DNA of 64,000 bases from assembly GCA_036346355.1 (NCBI GenBank), contig CM070581.1:3906001-3970000 (forward strand). The letters run 5' to 3'. The notes under the pieces are model-generated. The model did not search any database. It saw nothing but the letters and a program-made list of their open reading frames with translations, and was not told where the DNA came from. Of this stretch, positions 1 through 10,362 are shown piece by piece (the first letter of the stretch is position 1; every line of letters starts with the position of its first letter). This DNA comes from Rhipidocladum racemiflorum. Lineage: Eukaryota > Streptophyta > Magnoliopsida > Poales > Poaceae. The translations under genes and the position numbers were made by a program.

Positions 1-640
1 CGTGTTTCTTGGCCCCTGCGTGATAAGGAAGCAAATCAAATTTATAAATACATATAAAAAAAAGCTAAATTAAAAAAAAAACGAGATACAACGCTAGATA
101 AGCGACAAATTCAATCTAGTTCTCTCTTGTTTCTTGTTTTTTTACTGCCGATATTTCACTGTTTGTACATAGCACATTCTACTGGCTACGATACACTAGG
201 CGCCATGGTAAGCTGGCATTTTGTGAGGGCATGCCAGCGTTGCGACTACAGATGGAAAAAATCCAAAGTAGGGAAAAAAATAAAAAAGGTGGATAAATAT
301 AATAGTAAGAGGATTGATACGAACAAAAGAGATCGACAGGGACTGCCGGACTGCCCTCCCACTGGAAACGTGGCCAACGTCCGTTTGATTGGTCAGTGGT
401 CACGTCCGTTTGAAATCTGCAACCCTTTCACAGGAGCTCCACATCACCAAGACCTTCGATTCGATCAGTTAAGAGTATCTACTGAGCTCTAAGAGAACAT
501 CAGGTTTAAACAACGATAGAGAGATTGGATCTCAATAATCCTCGCTTCGTCCTCCTCGAAGATTCTTCTTAATGAGACTTCAGGTCGGTCACTAATACAC
601 ATAAGAGGTTTCCTTCTCCAGCTTATATAATCCAGCTTTT
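1..640. other. Intergenic, no gene seen
   Basis: I see no supportable coding region here. There are short AT-rich runs and short open frames on both strands with no recognisable domain. It lies upstream of a MITE-like block and of the LINE remnant. Confidence 0.6.
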
Positions 641-890
641 TGGTGTTAGATTATATAAGCTGGATTATATAAGCTACCTTTAAATAAGCCGGTGGATTGT
701 TTGTTTTCCTGGATTATTACTGTGTTGGATTATTAGTTCGAGATTATATAAGCACCCTAATGGCTGCTTATAGATTATTATAATCTCATGCTTTGGATTA
801 TATAATCTAGATTATAATCTAGGCTGTTTGTTTCCCACATTAACTTATATAAGCTGGATTATATAATCCATAGGGCAAACAAACAGGGCC
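641..890. mobile_element. PIF/Tourist-like MITE or remnant with TTATATAAGC repeats
   Basis: The block is built from repeated TTATATAAGC and GGATTATATAA motifs in both orientations. Its right end reads GGGCAAACAAACAGGGCC and is followed by TAA, which fits the GGCCCTGTTTGTTT-type termini and TWA target duplications of PIF/Tourist elements. A related inverted segment starts near 822 (GGCTGTTTGTTTCCC). I could not find a matching left terminus, so the left border is approximate. LINE sequence resumes right after it. Confidence 0.5.
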
Positions 891-891
891 T

Positions 892-1429
892 AAGGCAGAG
901 TGACCCACTTTCATTCATACTTTTCATCTTGGCCATTGACCCATTTTGGCACCTCATTGCCAAAGCAATCAGGGACTCTTAATCTCTCATTTGTCGCTAT
1001 ACTCAGCTAGGCTACTGTACGCTTTTATGCTGATGATGTAGCCATCTTCGCAAACCCAACCAAGCGGGACACGCAGGTCATCCATGCCACGCTCCAAATT
1101 TTTGGGAGAGCCACAGGTCTTCAGACAAATATACAGAAGAGCGAGATTTACCCCCATATGTTTCGAAGGCTTAGATTCGTCATCTGTTCTGCACGAATTC
1201 CCGGCTCAAAGGAGAGAATTCCTATGCAAGTACCTACGATTGTCATTGCGCCCAACCAGGATAAAGAGGATTGATGTGCAGTCCATCATTGACAAAGCCC
1301 GAGCTAGGTTGGCAGGTTGGAAAGAAAAAAAAAATGCTTTTGGGGGCTGCAGACTAGTGCTAGCAGATTCGATACTTAAGCGCTGGCTATCTATCATATC
1401 ACTGCCCTCCCTCTAACAGCATGGGCGAC
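892..1429 (+). pseudogene. LINE (L1-type) reverse transcriptase remnant, part 1
   Basis: Translation across shifting frames gives the plant L1-type RT signature: a segment like DPLSFILFILAIDP, then YADD-type ADDVAIFANPTKRDTQ near 1031-1075, then ATGLQTNIQKSEIYP. An open frame at 1084-1416 continues with KYLRLSLRP and IIDKARARLAGWK, which is the region after the RT palm in non-LTR retrotransposons. Stops and frameshifts show it is dead. The missing 5' part is replaced by the MITE-like block at 641-890, and a foldback MITE interrupts it at 1436. Confidence 0.82.
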
Positions 1430-1435
1430 TAAAAA

Positions 1436-1692
1436 GGGAAATAAATTTTATGGTGTCGTGCTGCACAAAGGGACATGTGCAGCACCACTTGGATGGGCGC
1501 CACGTGTTATGCCAATGAATCTGCACCGTCTGCATGCAATTAATGCGTCAGTTAATTAATCCCCTTAACTAATGCAATTAATCCCCTTAATTAATGCAAC
1601 GGTACAGATTCACTGGCATAACACATGGCGTCCATCCGAGTGGTGCTGCACAAATCCCTTTATGCAGCACGATACCATAGAATTTATTTCCC
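1436..1692. mobile_element. Foldback MITE with ~120-bp inverted arms
   Basis: The left end GGGAAATAAATTTTATGG and the reverse complement of the right end (GGGAAATAAATTCTATGG) match. The match continues through the GTGCTGCA, GTGCAGCACCACT and TGTTATGCCA segments for roughly 120 bp per arm, so the whole 257-bp unit can fold on itself. It is flanked by TAAAAA on both sides (1430-1435 and 1693-1698), a plausible target duplication. LINE sequence continues on both sides, so it inserted into the LINE. It has no coding capacity. I do not assign a superfamily. Confidence 0.82.
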
Positions 1693-1698
1693 TAAAAA

Positions 1699-2639
1699 GC
1701 TTGACAAGCTACGAAGAAATTTCATCTGGGGGTGTGATGTCTCGTGTCTGCAGGCCGAAGAATTTCAGAGGATTGGGAATTAAAGACTTTGATAGGTTTG
1801 GTCGGGCACTGCTCTTACGCTGGCTTTGGTACGAATGGAAATAACAACGAAGGCCATGGGTAGGCATGGACCTACTATGCGATGACAAAGATAGAAACCT
1901 CTTCAATGCGAGTACTGCGATCACGATTGGAAATGGTCACACTGCAAAATTTTGAATTTCAAATTGGGTCCATGGAGTATCTCCTAAGGACCTCACACCA
2001 CTGTATTTTCGGCTTACCCAGAGCACTTGCACAACAGTCCATGACGTGCTCCAAACAGATGGTTGGCTCAAGCCTCTAAGGAGGATCTTTTCTCAAGCAC
2101 AACTTCAGGATTTCTTCAATTTTGTGGCAGGCGGTACGATAGGTGGTCTTGCAACCAAACATCCAGGATGAAATCAATTAGAAAATGGACAACGACAGGG
2201 GATTTCTCAGCGAAATCCGTCTATAGGGCTCCGTTTCTAGGGTCGGTACCGGATCACAACTGCAGCTTAATCTAGAAAACAAACACAAAAAACAGGTGCA
2301 AATTCTTTACCTGGCTCTTTATCCATAGTGGAATACTCACTGCCGACAAATTGGCGATCAAGGGATGGCCTCACAGCGCCAACTGTCCCCTTTGTGGTTC
2401 GAAGCCCGAATCGGCCACACACTTGATGTTGCGGTACCCTTTTGCAAAACAAGTATGGAAGAAGGTGCTGCTCCTAATGCAGATTCATTCACCATCGCTA
2501 CAGGCAGTAATTTCAGCCACGGGGTGGTGGAGAGCTTTCCAAGAACAGACCTCCTCACAGCGGCGGAGGCAGGTGGACAAAGTACTCATCTACACCTTTT
2601 GAAACCTTAAAGAAAGAAATGAAAAATTTTTCAACAACC
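1699..2639 (+). pseudogene. LINE remnant, part 2 (RT C-terminus and zf-RVT)
   Basis: This continues the LINE after the MITE. The frame at about 1741-1844 reads CRPKNFRGLGIKDFDRFGR followed by ALLLRWLWYEWK, a highly typical plant L1 C-terminal motif. Near 2340-2470 the translation GWPHSANCPLCGSKPESATH matches the zf-RVT zinc-binding domain (CPLCG, then H, then a WKKV segment). At 2590-2639 the tail reads LKKERNEKFFNN, the usual end of such ORFs, and it is cut there by the Gypsy element at 2640. Several frame changes mark it as inactive. Confidence 0.82.
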
Positions 2640-3329
2640 TGTTTGCGCCAAAATTCGGTACATGGCAAAATGGGTTTGAATCGGATAAAAGCAAATTGTA
2701 TGTGTTTGCATCAGAATTCGGCGTGTGTTGAAATCAGTCCGAGACGAAAAGGAAGCGTTCGCATGGAAAGAAATCATCAAACGAATCGGAAAAGGAATCC
2801 GTTTCTAGGAAGGAAAGGAAATCAGATAATAGGCCGATACGGATAAACGCACCGTATCCATGTACAACTCGGATCGGCCAGGCGTGTTATAAAAGGAGGT
2901 GGGTGTCAAGCGGCAAGCAATCAATCAAATCCAACAACACACATCTACTTTTACAAGCTTTTCTTTTACATTGTCTTAGCCTCATAGATCTCTCTGCAAG
3001 TCGACGGAATCAACATAGTTGCGCATCGCCGATTGTTGATTTTAGCCGATTTCACCCAGGTTTGATTTGCTTCGTTTTGTTGCGCATCGCCTTCCCGAAG
3101 CCGATTTTTACCTTGTATCCGGATCAACTGTAACCAGTTGATCTAGTTATCTCCTAATCGGTTCTTGCCGACTAGTGAAAAGCCGATAGATCTTTGTTTA
3201 TCGGCTTCGATCAAATTACAAATTCTACCTTGTCGATTTCAGGTCAAATCGACTGGCACGCTCTGCAAACCCGGTGTTTGTCTTGTGTGTTCGAGGCCTA
3301 AAACCCCCTTCACGTTTTTGGCGCGAACA
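2640..3329 (+). repeat. 5' LTR of the Gypsy element
   Basis: 690 bp, TG...CA, with short near-inverted ends (TGTTTGCGCC / GGCGCGAACA). Compared with the 3' LTR I see only two differences: one C in a C-run near the end, and a replaced hairpin tip at 3122-3143. A TATA box lies at 2888-2896. Confidence 0.96.
2888..2896 (+). promoter_or_regulatory. TATA box of the 5' LTR
   Basis: TATAAAAGG sits about 250 bp into the LTR, the usual place for the U3/R boundary promoter. It would start transcription near 2920. The same box is at 11786-11794 in the 3' LTR. Confidence 0.7.
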
Positions 3330-3343
3330 TATGTTTACTGCGC

Positions 3344-3354
3344 TGGTGGGACCC
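3344..3354 (+). other. Possible primer-binding site
   Basis: TGGTGGGACCC lies 14 bp downstream of the 5' LTR and begins TGG like tRNA 3'-end complements. I could not match it to a particular tRNA, so this is tentative. Confidence 0.35.
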
Positions 3355-3361
3355 AAAAAGA

Positions 3362-5230
3362 ATGTCGTCAACCGACAAGCCCGCAGTCACCGCCGATATC
3401 AACACCGATGCCATAATCGCGCCTCAGATGGCCGATTTAACCCCTGAGCAACGGAAAGAAATCGAAGATCGAAAGGCAGCTCTGGAGGAAATGATGCTAC
3501 GATGCTTCCAGAAAACACGCCGTGGCGTTACTCAAAAGATTGCACTCCCAAGCATCAATCCTATCGGAGATTCAACATCTGAATCGGTAAGCCGATACGC
3601 ACTCCGCTCAAGCTGATTTATCAAGTATGATCGAGCAATCATCCATCACGCATTGATTAACCAATCATCGGCTCTAGTATCTACTTTAAAGCCGATGATA
3701 GAAAATAGTGTGAAAACAATTGCTCAAGAATTAGCTGCGTCTGGAAGCCTGCTAGATCCACCACAAACCATCCCTACGTACCCAGTATATTCCATAGCAC
3801 CCAACACCAACACAGTAACGTGTCGGCTCAAGCACCTATCATGATGCCGGCTCAACCTCTTGTTTTGAAACCAAGCATACTGAGAGATGGGTTCACACAC
3901 TACCATTTGCACACGGTTGGAGACAAGATAGGCGCATCAAAACAATCACGTGCTCCCTCCAACCTCGGGTTATCGGCTTATCACCGATCGAAATGGGATA
4001 GGTTCCACAATCACGAGGCCACAACCATGAAACAAGCACCATATAGGGTGGTGCCATACGTCGAACCTTTCGCGCCCATACCCGATGCATTAGGTTTTAA
4101 TCGCGATTATGACGCAGCACCAAGACCTCATGAGGTGCGAGTTGGACAAAGACCGAGTTTGCACTCGGGGCGGCGCAAACAATGAGAATTGGCCGTGTCC
4201 GCTGCACCACAAGCCGACAATGTTAATTGGGCGTAACAAATTGCCAATGTTTTGAGAGAGCGATTCGGTTTACAACCCGGAGGGAGAGTGATCGGCTACA
4301 GGAAGCCGTATCCCGATTACATAGACCGAATGCCATACCCCCACAACTTTAGGATACAGATTTTGCTAAATTCTCGTGGATGATTCTATTACCACAATTG
4401 AGCATATCGGACGATTCATGGCTCAATGTGGGGAGGCTGCACAGTCCGACGGATTAAAAATTAGATTGTTCCCTTTATCATTATCTGGCACTGCGTTCAC
4501 TTGGTTCACGAATCTACCCCCAAATTCAGTACACATGTGGAACGATTTAGAAAGCCGATTCCATGAATACTTCTTTTCAGGGACTATGGAGCTTAGGATT
4601 TCCGATCTTAGTTCAGTCCGATGTATCACGGTGAATCGGTCTCGATTATATCAAGAGATTTAGAGGCGTCTGAAAGCAGATGCTTGATGTAACATTGCCC
4701 GATGATCAATTGGCCGATCTAGCGTTCAAGGGTTAATCCCGCCGTTAAAGAGAAACTATCGGGCCAGGAGTTCCCGACTTAGGCCACCTACTCCATCGCG
4801 TATCGGCACATGAAAGCCGATATGCATAAAGAAAGGGTTTAAAGATAGATTTAAGACAAACGGCAATGAAAAGGCCAAAGTAAACATGGTAGATTACAAT
4901 TGGCGACACCTCGACGACGAAGCGTATGAACATAGCCGAGTGGATCAAAGGTCCTAAAAGCCACTCGTATGCTCTCTTGCTCAAGCCGACGAAAAATAGG
5001 GCGGAGGTCAAGTATTCATATGATGTTTCAAAATGTGACAAAATATTCGATTTATTGTTACAAGAGAAACTCATAAGGTTACCAGAAGGGCATGTCATCC
5101 CATCAACCGAAGAAATTAAAAGCGAAGGTATTGCAAATGGCACCATTCGTTTTCACATAATACTAACGACTGCAATATTTTTCGACAACAGATTCAATCG
5201 GCCATCACTGATGGCAGGCTAAAATTTGCG
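3362..5230 (+). pseudogene. gag region of the Gypsy element, frameshifted
   Basis: The first ATG after the presumed primer site (3362) opens an 84-codon frame beginning MSSTDKPAV, with a charged EQRKEIEDRKAALEEMM helix. Further pieces lie in other frames at 3653-3844, 3820-4185 and 4376-4663. The last has the retrotransposon gag (UBN2/RETROTRANS_GAG) pattern: LFPLSLSGTAFTWFTNLPPN, then WNDLESRFHEYFF. Additional remnants lie at 4926-5222. The number of frame changes means no full Gag can be made from this copy as written. Confidence 0.8.
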
Positions 5231-5611
5231 GAAGAGTCGGCTATGCAGATAGATATAGGCCCTTTCCAAGTCAACATGGTGCGTGCTCACGAGAAAGGGA
5301 AGGGGCCTATGAAAGATATTAAGCCGACTAAAAGATTTGAAGCACGATCAAAAGATGAAAGCAGTACAGATCACTATCGGCTCCATACAGATAGAAGCCG
5401 ATAAAAATGGATGTAACTCAAGAACGGTAAAACCAAGAGGAAACCTGGAAATCGAAAAATGGTATCGAGCGGAGAGGGCTCCGAAAAAAGTCGATTTCAA
5501 ACCAAAGCCAACTTTCTCACAGCTCCTGGGGAAGTATGAGAGGATAAGTCGAAGATATAGCCCTCAACAACACCAGGGTTTTTATCGATCAGGGCAAGGG
5601 AGGGACGAACG

Positions 5612-6898
5612 TTGCGGCCAGATGTGCCACATCGGCCGATTACAGAAGAAGAGAAACATCGGCAATGTCCTTTTTGGCAGTTTTGCTGGGAAAGAGGGAT
5701 GACCTTACCAACAGTTGTATCTTGCCCTATGCAACACTCGTCTGTATGTCGGCCAAACCAATCTGTAAAGACAAAGTTGTCCAGACCGATACACGATCGT
5801 CCAGAAGTAAGGAGCAAAAGGCCGATCTATGAAAGGTTGTCAACATCAGAACAAGGCGAATCCTCCCAAAATCAGGAATTATCGGCTAACGCAAGAAGGA
5901 TAGAATCCGACAGCGAAATGGGCAATTTAGCTGGAAAGATAAGAAAGCCGATAGAACCCAAACCTAGATGGTGCCCTTCGGGTCTCAGCAAGTCGCAACG
6001 CAGGAGGCTTCAGCGATTAAAAACACAAGAAGAAAGGGAAGCCGAAAAGGAGAGTGAGAGGGATCGGACGTTTAATAAGTTAAGACCGGTACCGATTTTG
6101 AAAAAGGAGTGGAGAAAGAAGGAACAGATCGATAGTGATTCAGATCAATCGGTTCAATCCAGTTCTCCGATGATCCGAGATGATACGCCACCAATGGATA
6201 TAAACATGGCATTCACTTTACCTGCCGAGTTCAGAACCGAAGAATCGGCTGAAGAAGTGTTCGCCCAATTGTGCCTCGGAGCACCAGACGCTGTGTTTGA
6301 AAAACCACAAGACATGCATCGGCATTTGAAACCATTGTATCTAAAAGGATACATTAATGGCCGACCAATATCCCGTATGTTGGTCGATGGCGGGGCGACG
6401 GTCAATCTGATGCCGTTAAGTACTTTCAGAAAATTGGGAAAAGCCGATGAAGACTTAATCAAGACCAACATGGTACTAAATGACTTCACCGGAGACCCAA
6501 CTGAGGCTAAAGGCGTAATGGTGTCAGAACTGACAGTCGGTAATAAAACTTTGCCGACTGCGTTTTTTGTGATTGAAGCTAAAGGCAATTACAGCGTACT
6601 CCTTGGGCGGGACTGGATCCATGCTAACTGTTGTATACCATCAACTATGCACCAGAAACTGGTGCAGTGGAACGATGATACAGTAGAAGTCGTACCAGCC
6701 GACACATCGGCTCATATCGCCATGGCTAGCCCTGACACCAATTGGCCACACGAAGAGGTGAATGCATATCGAGGAAAAGCCTTGGACAATTGCGATTTTA
6801 TCTGTATTGAGAAATCGAGATTCAGGCCGATCAGCGTTAAACCCAATACGTTTGATCGGACAGGCGAAGTGATAAGAAGATGGAGCGCGAGACAATAA
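5612..6898 (+). CDS. Gag-end/aspartic protease ORF of the Gypsy element (partial)
   Basis: This is a 428-codon open frame, the longest in the element. The N-terminal half is basic and charged (for example SKSQRRRLQRLKTQEEREAE). Residues about 230-380 form a retropepsin domain: the catalytic motif MLVDGGATVNLMP near residues 263-275 (VDGGA replaces the usual DTGA/DSGA), and YSVLLGRDWIH near residues 327-337. In this clade the D-G-G-A form is common. The protease would cut the polyprotein inside the virus-like particle. It ends at 6896 and pol continues in another frame, so the chain is interrupted. Confidence 0.85.
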   Translation: MRPDVPHRPITEEEKHRQCPFWQFCWERGMTLPTVVSCPMQHSSVCRPNQSVKTKLSRPIHDRPEVRSKRPIYERLSTSEQGESSQNQELSANARRIESDSEMGNLAGKIRKPIEPKPRWCPSGLSKSQRRRLQRLKTQEEREAEKESERDRTFNKLRPVPILKKEWRKKEQIDSDSDQSVQSSSPMIRDDTPPMDINMAFTLPAEFRTEESAEEVFAQLCLGAPDAVFEKPQDMHRHLKPLYLKGYINGRPISRMLVDGGATVNLMPLSTFRKLGKADEDLIKTNMVLNDFTGDPTEAKGVMVSELTVGNKTLPTAFFVIEAKGNYSVLLGRDWIHANCCIPSTMHQKLVQWNDDTVEVVPADTSAHIAMASPDTNWPHEEVNAYRGKALDNCDFICIEKSRFRPISVKPNTFDRTGEVIRRWSARQ

Positions 6899-7088
6899 GC
6901 GAACTGAGGAAAAGGCAAGGAGCTATCGGCGGGAAGAATCTGAAGAAGCTGTTGAAGATTTTGAAGAAGAAAGAAAGGGGTTAGGATTTACTTCTGCCGA
7001 TTTCCTTGAAGAAGTCAACATTGGGGAAGGTGATAATAAAAGACCAACGTTTGTAAGTGCCAAACTAGAACCCAGTTATAAAGCAAAG

Positions 7089-7991
7089 TTGGTCGAAATA
7101 CTCAAGAAATATAGAGATTGCTTCGCATGGGAGTACTATGAAATGCCAGGTTTGAGCCGACAGCTAGTTGAACATCGGCTACCTATAAAACCTGGATATC
7201 GGCCGTTCAAACAGTACCCTAGGCGGTTTAACCCTACGTTGTATAACGCTATAAAGGAAGAAGTAGGACGATTGCTAGAAGCGAAATTTATCCGGCCTTG
7301 CCGATACGCTGAGTGGGTCTCAAACATCGTCCCTGTGAAGAAGAAAAACGGCAAACTTAGGGTATGTGTCGATTTTAGAGATTTGAACAAAGCTACGCCA
7401 AAAGACGAGTACCCGATGCCCATAGCCGATATGCTTATCGATGCTGCATCTGGGAATAAAATCATAAGTTTTTTGGACGGGAACGCCGGATACAATCAGA
7501 TATTCATGGCCGAAGCCGATATACCCAAAACGGCTTTCAGATGTCCGGGGGCTTTAGGGCTATATGAATGGAAAGTTATGACCTTCGGTTTAAAAAATGC
7601 CGGTGCTACTTATCAACGTGCTATGAACCATATTTTCCATGATTTGATCGGCAATACTGTGGAAATATACATTGACGACGTAGTGGTAAAATCCAGAGAA
7701 GACTGGCAACATTTAGCCGATCTGAGAAAAATGTTCGAAAGCACAAGGTTACATGGGTTAAAAATGAACCCTCTCAAATGTGCTTTCGGGGTATCGGCTG
7801 GACAATTTCTTGGGTTTACGGTGCATGAAGGAGGGATTGAAGTAAACCCAACCAAAGTGAAAGCCATAGCCGATACTAAACCACCGACAAGTAAAAAGGA
7901 GTTGCAGGTGTTGATTGGGAAAATCAATTACTTGCGACGTTTCATCTCAAACTTGTCAGGACGTATTCGCCTTCACACCTTTGAAGATTAA
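7089..7991 (+). CDS. Reverse transcriptase domain of the Gypsy element (partial)
   Basis: This 300-codon frame covers most of the RT fingers and palm. Visible motifs in order: VPVKKKNGKLRVCVDFRDLN (residues about 78-97), FLDGNAGYNQIFMAEADIPK, KVMTFGLKNAGATYQRAMNH, and the catalytic YIDDVVVKS (YIDD near residue 193). These are followed by GLKMNPLKCAFGV, FLGFTVHEGGIEVNP and LIGKINYLRRFI. NAGATYQR is typical of Tat-lineage elements. The domain copies element RNA into DNA. The frame is lost right after the LRRFI segment, at about 7970. Confidence 0.9.
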   Translation: MVEILKKYRDCFAWEYYEMPGLSRQLVEHRLPIKPGYRPFKQYPRRFNPTLYNAIKEEVGRLLEAKFIRPCRYAEWVSNIVPVKKKNGKLRVCVDFRDLNKATPKDEYPMPIADMLIDAASGNKIISFLDGNAGYNQIFMAEADIPKTAFRCPGALGLYEWKVMTFGLKNAGATYQRAMNHIFHDLIGNTVEIYIDDVVVKSREDWQHLADLRKMFESTRLHGLKMNPLKCAFGVSAGQFLGFTVHEGGIEVNPTKVKAIADTKPPTSKKELQVLIGKINYLRRFISNLSGRIRLHTFED

Positions 7992-8905
7992 AGATAACCA
8001 AGAGTTTAAGTGGGAAGCCGATCGAAAAAGGCCTTCGGCGACATAAAGGTTATCTCGATGAGTCCACCAAGATTGACCGCACCAAACACGGTATACCTTT
8101 TAGACTATATATATCGGTGAAGGTGATTCGATTGGAGCGATTTTAACACAAGAAGCCGATAGGAAGGAACGAGCAATATATTACTTAAGCCGACGTCTTC
8201 TAGATGCGTAAACCAGGTATCCCTTAGTAGAAAAATTATGCTTGTCGTTGTACTTTGCTTGCACCAAGTTAAGACATTATATGTCAAGGCGTCCAAATGC
8301 GTTATAATATGCAAAACCGATGTAGTTAAATACATATTATCGGCGCCCATCCTGCGGGTCGGCTTGGTAAATGGGCATACGCCCTAACAGAGTTTGAGTT
8401 ATCCTATGAATCGGCTAAATCTGTGAAAGGACAAGTCGTGGCCGATTTTATCACAGGGAGTGAAACATTAGTAGGAACAACTAGTGTAACTCCTTGGCGG
8501 TGTATTTTGATGGAGTCTGTTTGCCAAGAAAGGCGAAGGCATCGGTGTGATATTAGTTTCACCTAGAAAGCGGAGTATGACTTCATGTATCGGCTAAATA
8601 GCCGATGTTCAAATAATCAAGCGAGAATCTGAAGCATTACTAAGGGGTCTACAACTGTTAGATAGCATCGGAGTGAGAGACGTCGAAGCTTTTGGAGATT
8701 CGATGTTAATTGTACAGCAAGTCAGAGGAGAATACCGATGCAATGATGATGCACTAGCCCAGTACTTGCATCAATGCCTCCAGATCATCGAGATGTTCAC
8801 TACATTTTCCATAAAACATATCCCCAGAGAAGCTAATGATAAAGCAAACCGATTGGCACAATGTGCATCAGGGTACAAGATTGAAAGCCGACAGGGACCA
8901 ATCGA
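7992..8905 (+). pseudogene. RNase H region of the Gypsy element, degenerate
   Basis: Translation in changing frames gives EFKWEADRKKAFGDIK (the connection region after RT), then KWAYALTEFELSYESAKSVK and GQVVADFITGSE. From 8673 a clear frame reads VEAFGDSMLIVQQVRGEYRC, then HIPREANDKANRLAQCASGY, which is the archaeal-type RNase H found downstream of the normal one in Tat elements. Several stops lie between 8100 and 8670, so the region is broken. Confidence 0.75.
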
Positions 8906-10205
8906 GCTAAACGTTTGGCCGGTTTTATGTGTTCACCCTGTCGACTGGAGAACAGAGATAAGGGACTATTTGTCAGATCCAACCAAGCCGACCGAGCAAA
9001 AGGTCAGGCGCAAAGCGCTCAAATATGTTCTACTAGAAGACGTATTGTACTTTCGGACTATGGAAGGTTTGTTATTAAGATGTCTGGGAACCGAGGAAGC
9101 CAAAGTGGCAATGGGTGAAGTTCATGAAGGCATTTGTGGGTCACATCAATCGGCTCATAAGATGAAATGGGTACTGAGACGAACAGGATATTTTTGGCCG
9201 ACGATGTTAGAAGACTGCTTCAAATATTATAGAGGATGCCAAACGTGTCAAAAGTTTGGTAACATACAGTCAACACCAGCATCGGCTTTACATCCGATCG
9301 TCAAGCCATGGCCATTTAGAGGATGGGGTATAGACATAATCGGCCAGATATTTCCGTCATCCAAAGAAAGGACATAAATTCATCCTTGCGACCACGGATT
9401 ATTTCTCAAAATGGGTTGAGGTGTGCCACTCAAGAAGGTTACTAGTAAAGAACTAATCGACTTTGTAAATGAACACATCGTCCATCGGTTTGGGATTCCA
9501 CAGACAATCACTCTTGATCGTGGTAATCTGTGTTCATGTCCAACGAAGTTCAAAGGGTTTGCGGAAAGTCTTGGGATAAAATTACTCAACTCCTCCCCTT
9601 ACTACGCTCAGGCCAACGGACAGGCCGAATCATCTAACAAAACATTGATAAAGCTGATAAAAAGAAAAATTGAGGAAGAGCCAAGGAGATGGCATTCAAC
9701 GCTATCGGAGGCTTTATGGGCTTATCGGCTATCTCATCACGGATCAACTAAATTGTCACCCTTTCAGTTGGTATACGGACAAGAAGCCGTTTTGCCCGTT
9801 GAAATCAACATCGGCTCAATAAGGCTACACGAGCAAGATAAGGTATCAGCCGATGAATACAAACAGGCGATGCTGGACAATCTAGATGATTTGGCTGAAC
9901 TAAGGCTAATCACGCTAGATCGGCTTAAAAAGAACAAAGAGATGGTTGCCAGGTCGTACAATAAAAAAGTGATTTTTAAAGCATTCAATCAAGCCGATTT
10001 AGTGTGGAAAACCGTGTTGCCGATTGGGTCTAGGGATAATCGATTCGGCAAATGGTCTCCAACATGGGAAGGGCCTTATAAGATAAATCGGCCGGTTGAC
10101 GGGAATTCATATATACTGGAATCTTTAGAAGGGTTCGTCCTACCTAAAGCGATCAATGGAAAGTATCTGAAGGCATATCACCCAAGCATATGGGTCGGGT
10201 CCTAA
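8906..10205 (+). pseudogene. Integrase of the Gypsy element (two frames)
   Basis: The frame to 9377 holds the HHCC zinc domain: HEGICGSHQSAHKMKW, then GCQTCQKFG. It then enters the catalytic core at WGIDIIGQIF (first Asp). After a frame change near 9375-9423, a 260-codon frame (9423-10205) carries TLDRG (second Asp) and NGQAESSNK (catalytic Glu). It ends with the C-terminal WSPTWEGPYKI segment and FVLPKAINGKYLKAYH. The DDE triad is present but split by the frameshift. The enzyme would insert the cDNA with 5-bp duplications, as seen here (CAACC). Confidence 0.88.
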
Positions 10206-10362
10206 CTACAGAGGTGAAGGCATCAGGATCAATGACAAGCACATGCATATAAAACCGGTCATACAAATTGACCAAGTCGGGATTTGAAACATTCATCCAC
10301 AGATTAAAGAGTTTACAAAATATTCCAGTACAGCCAATATTACACAGGAGACAACGTCGTTT

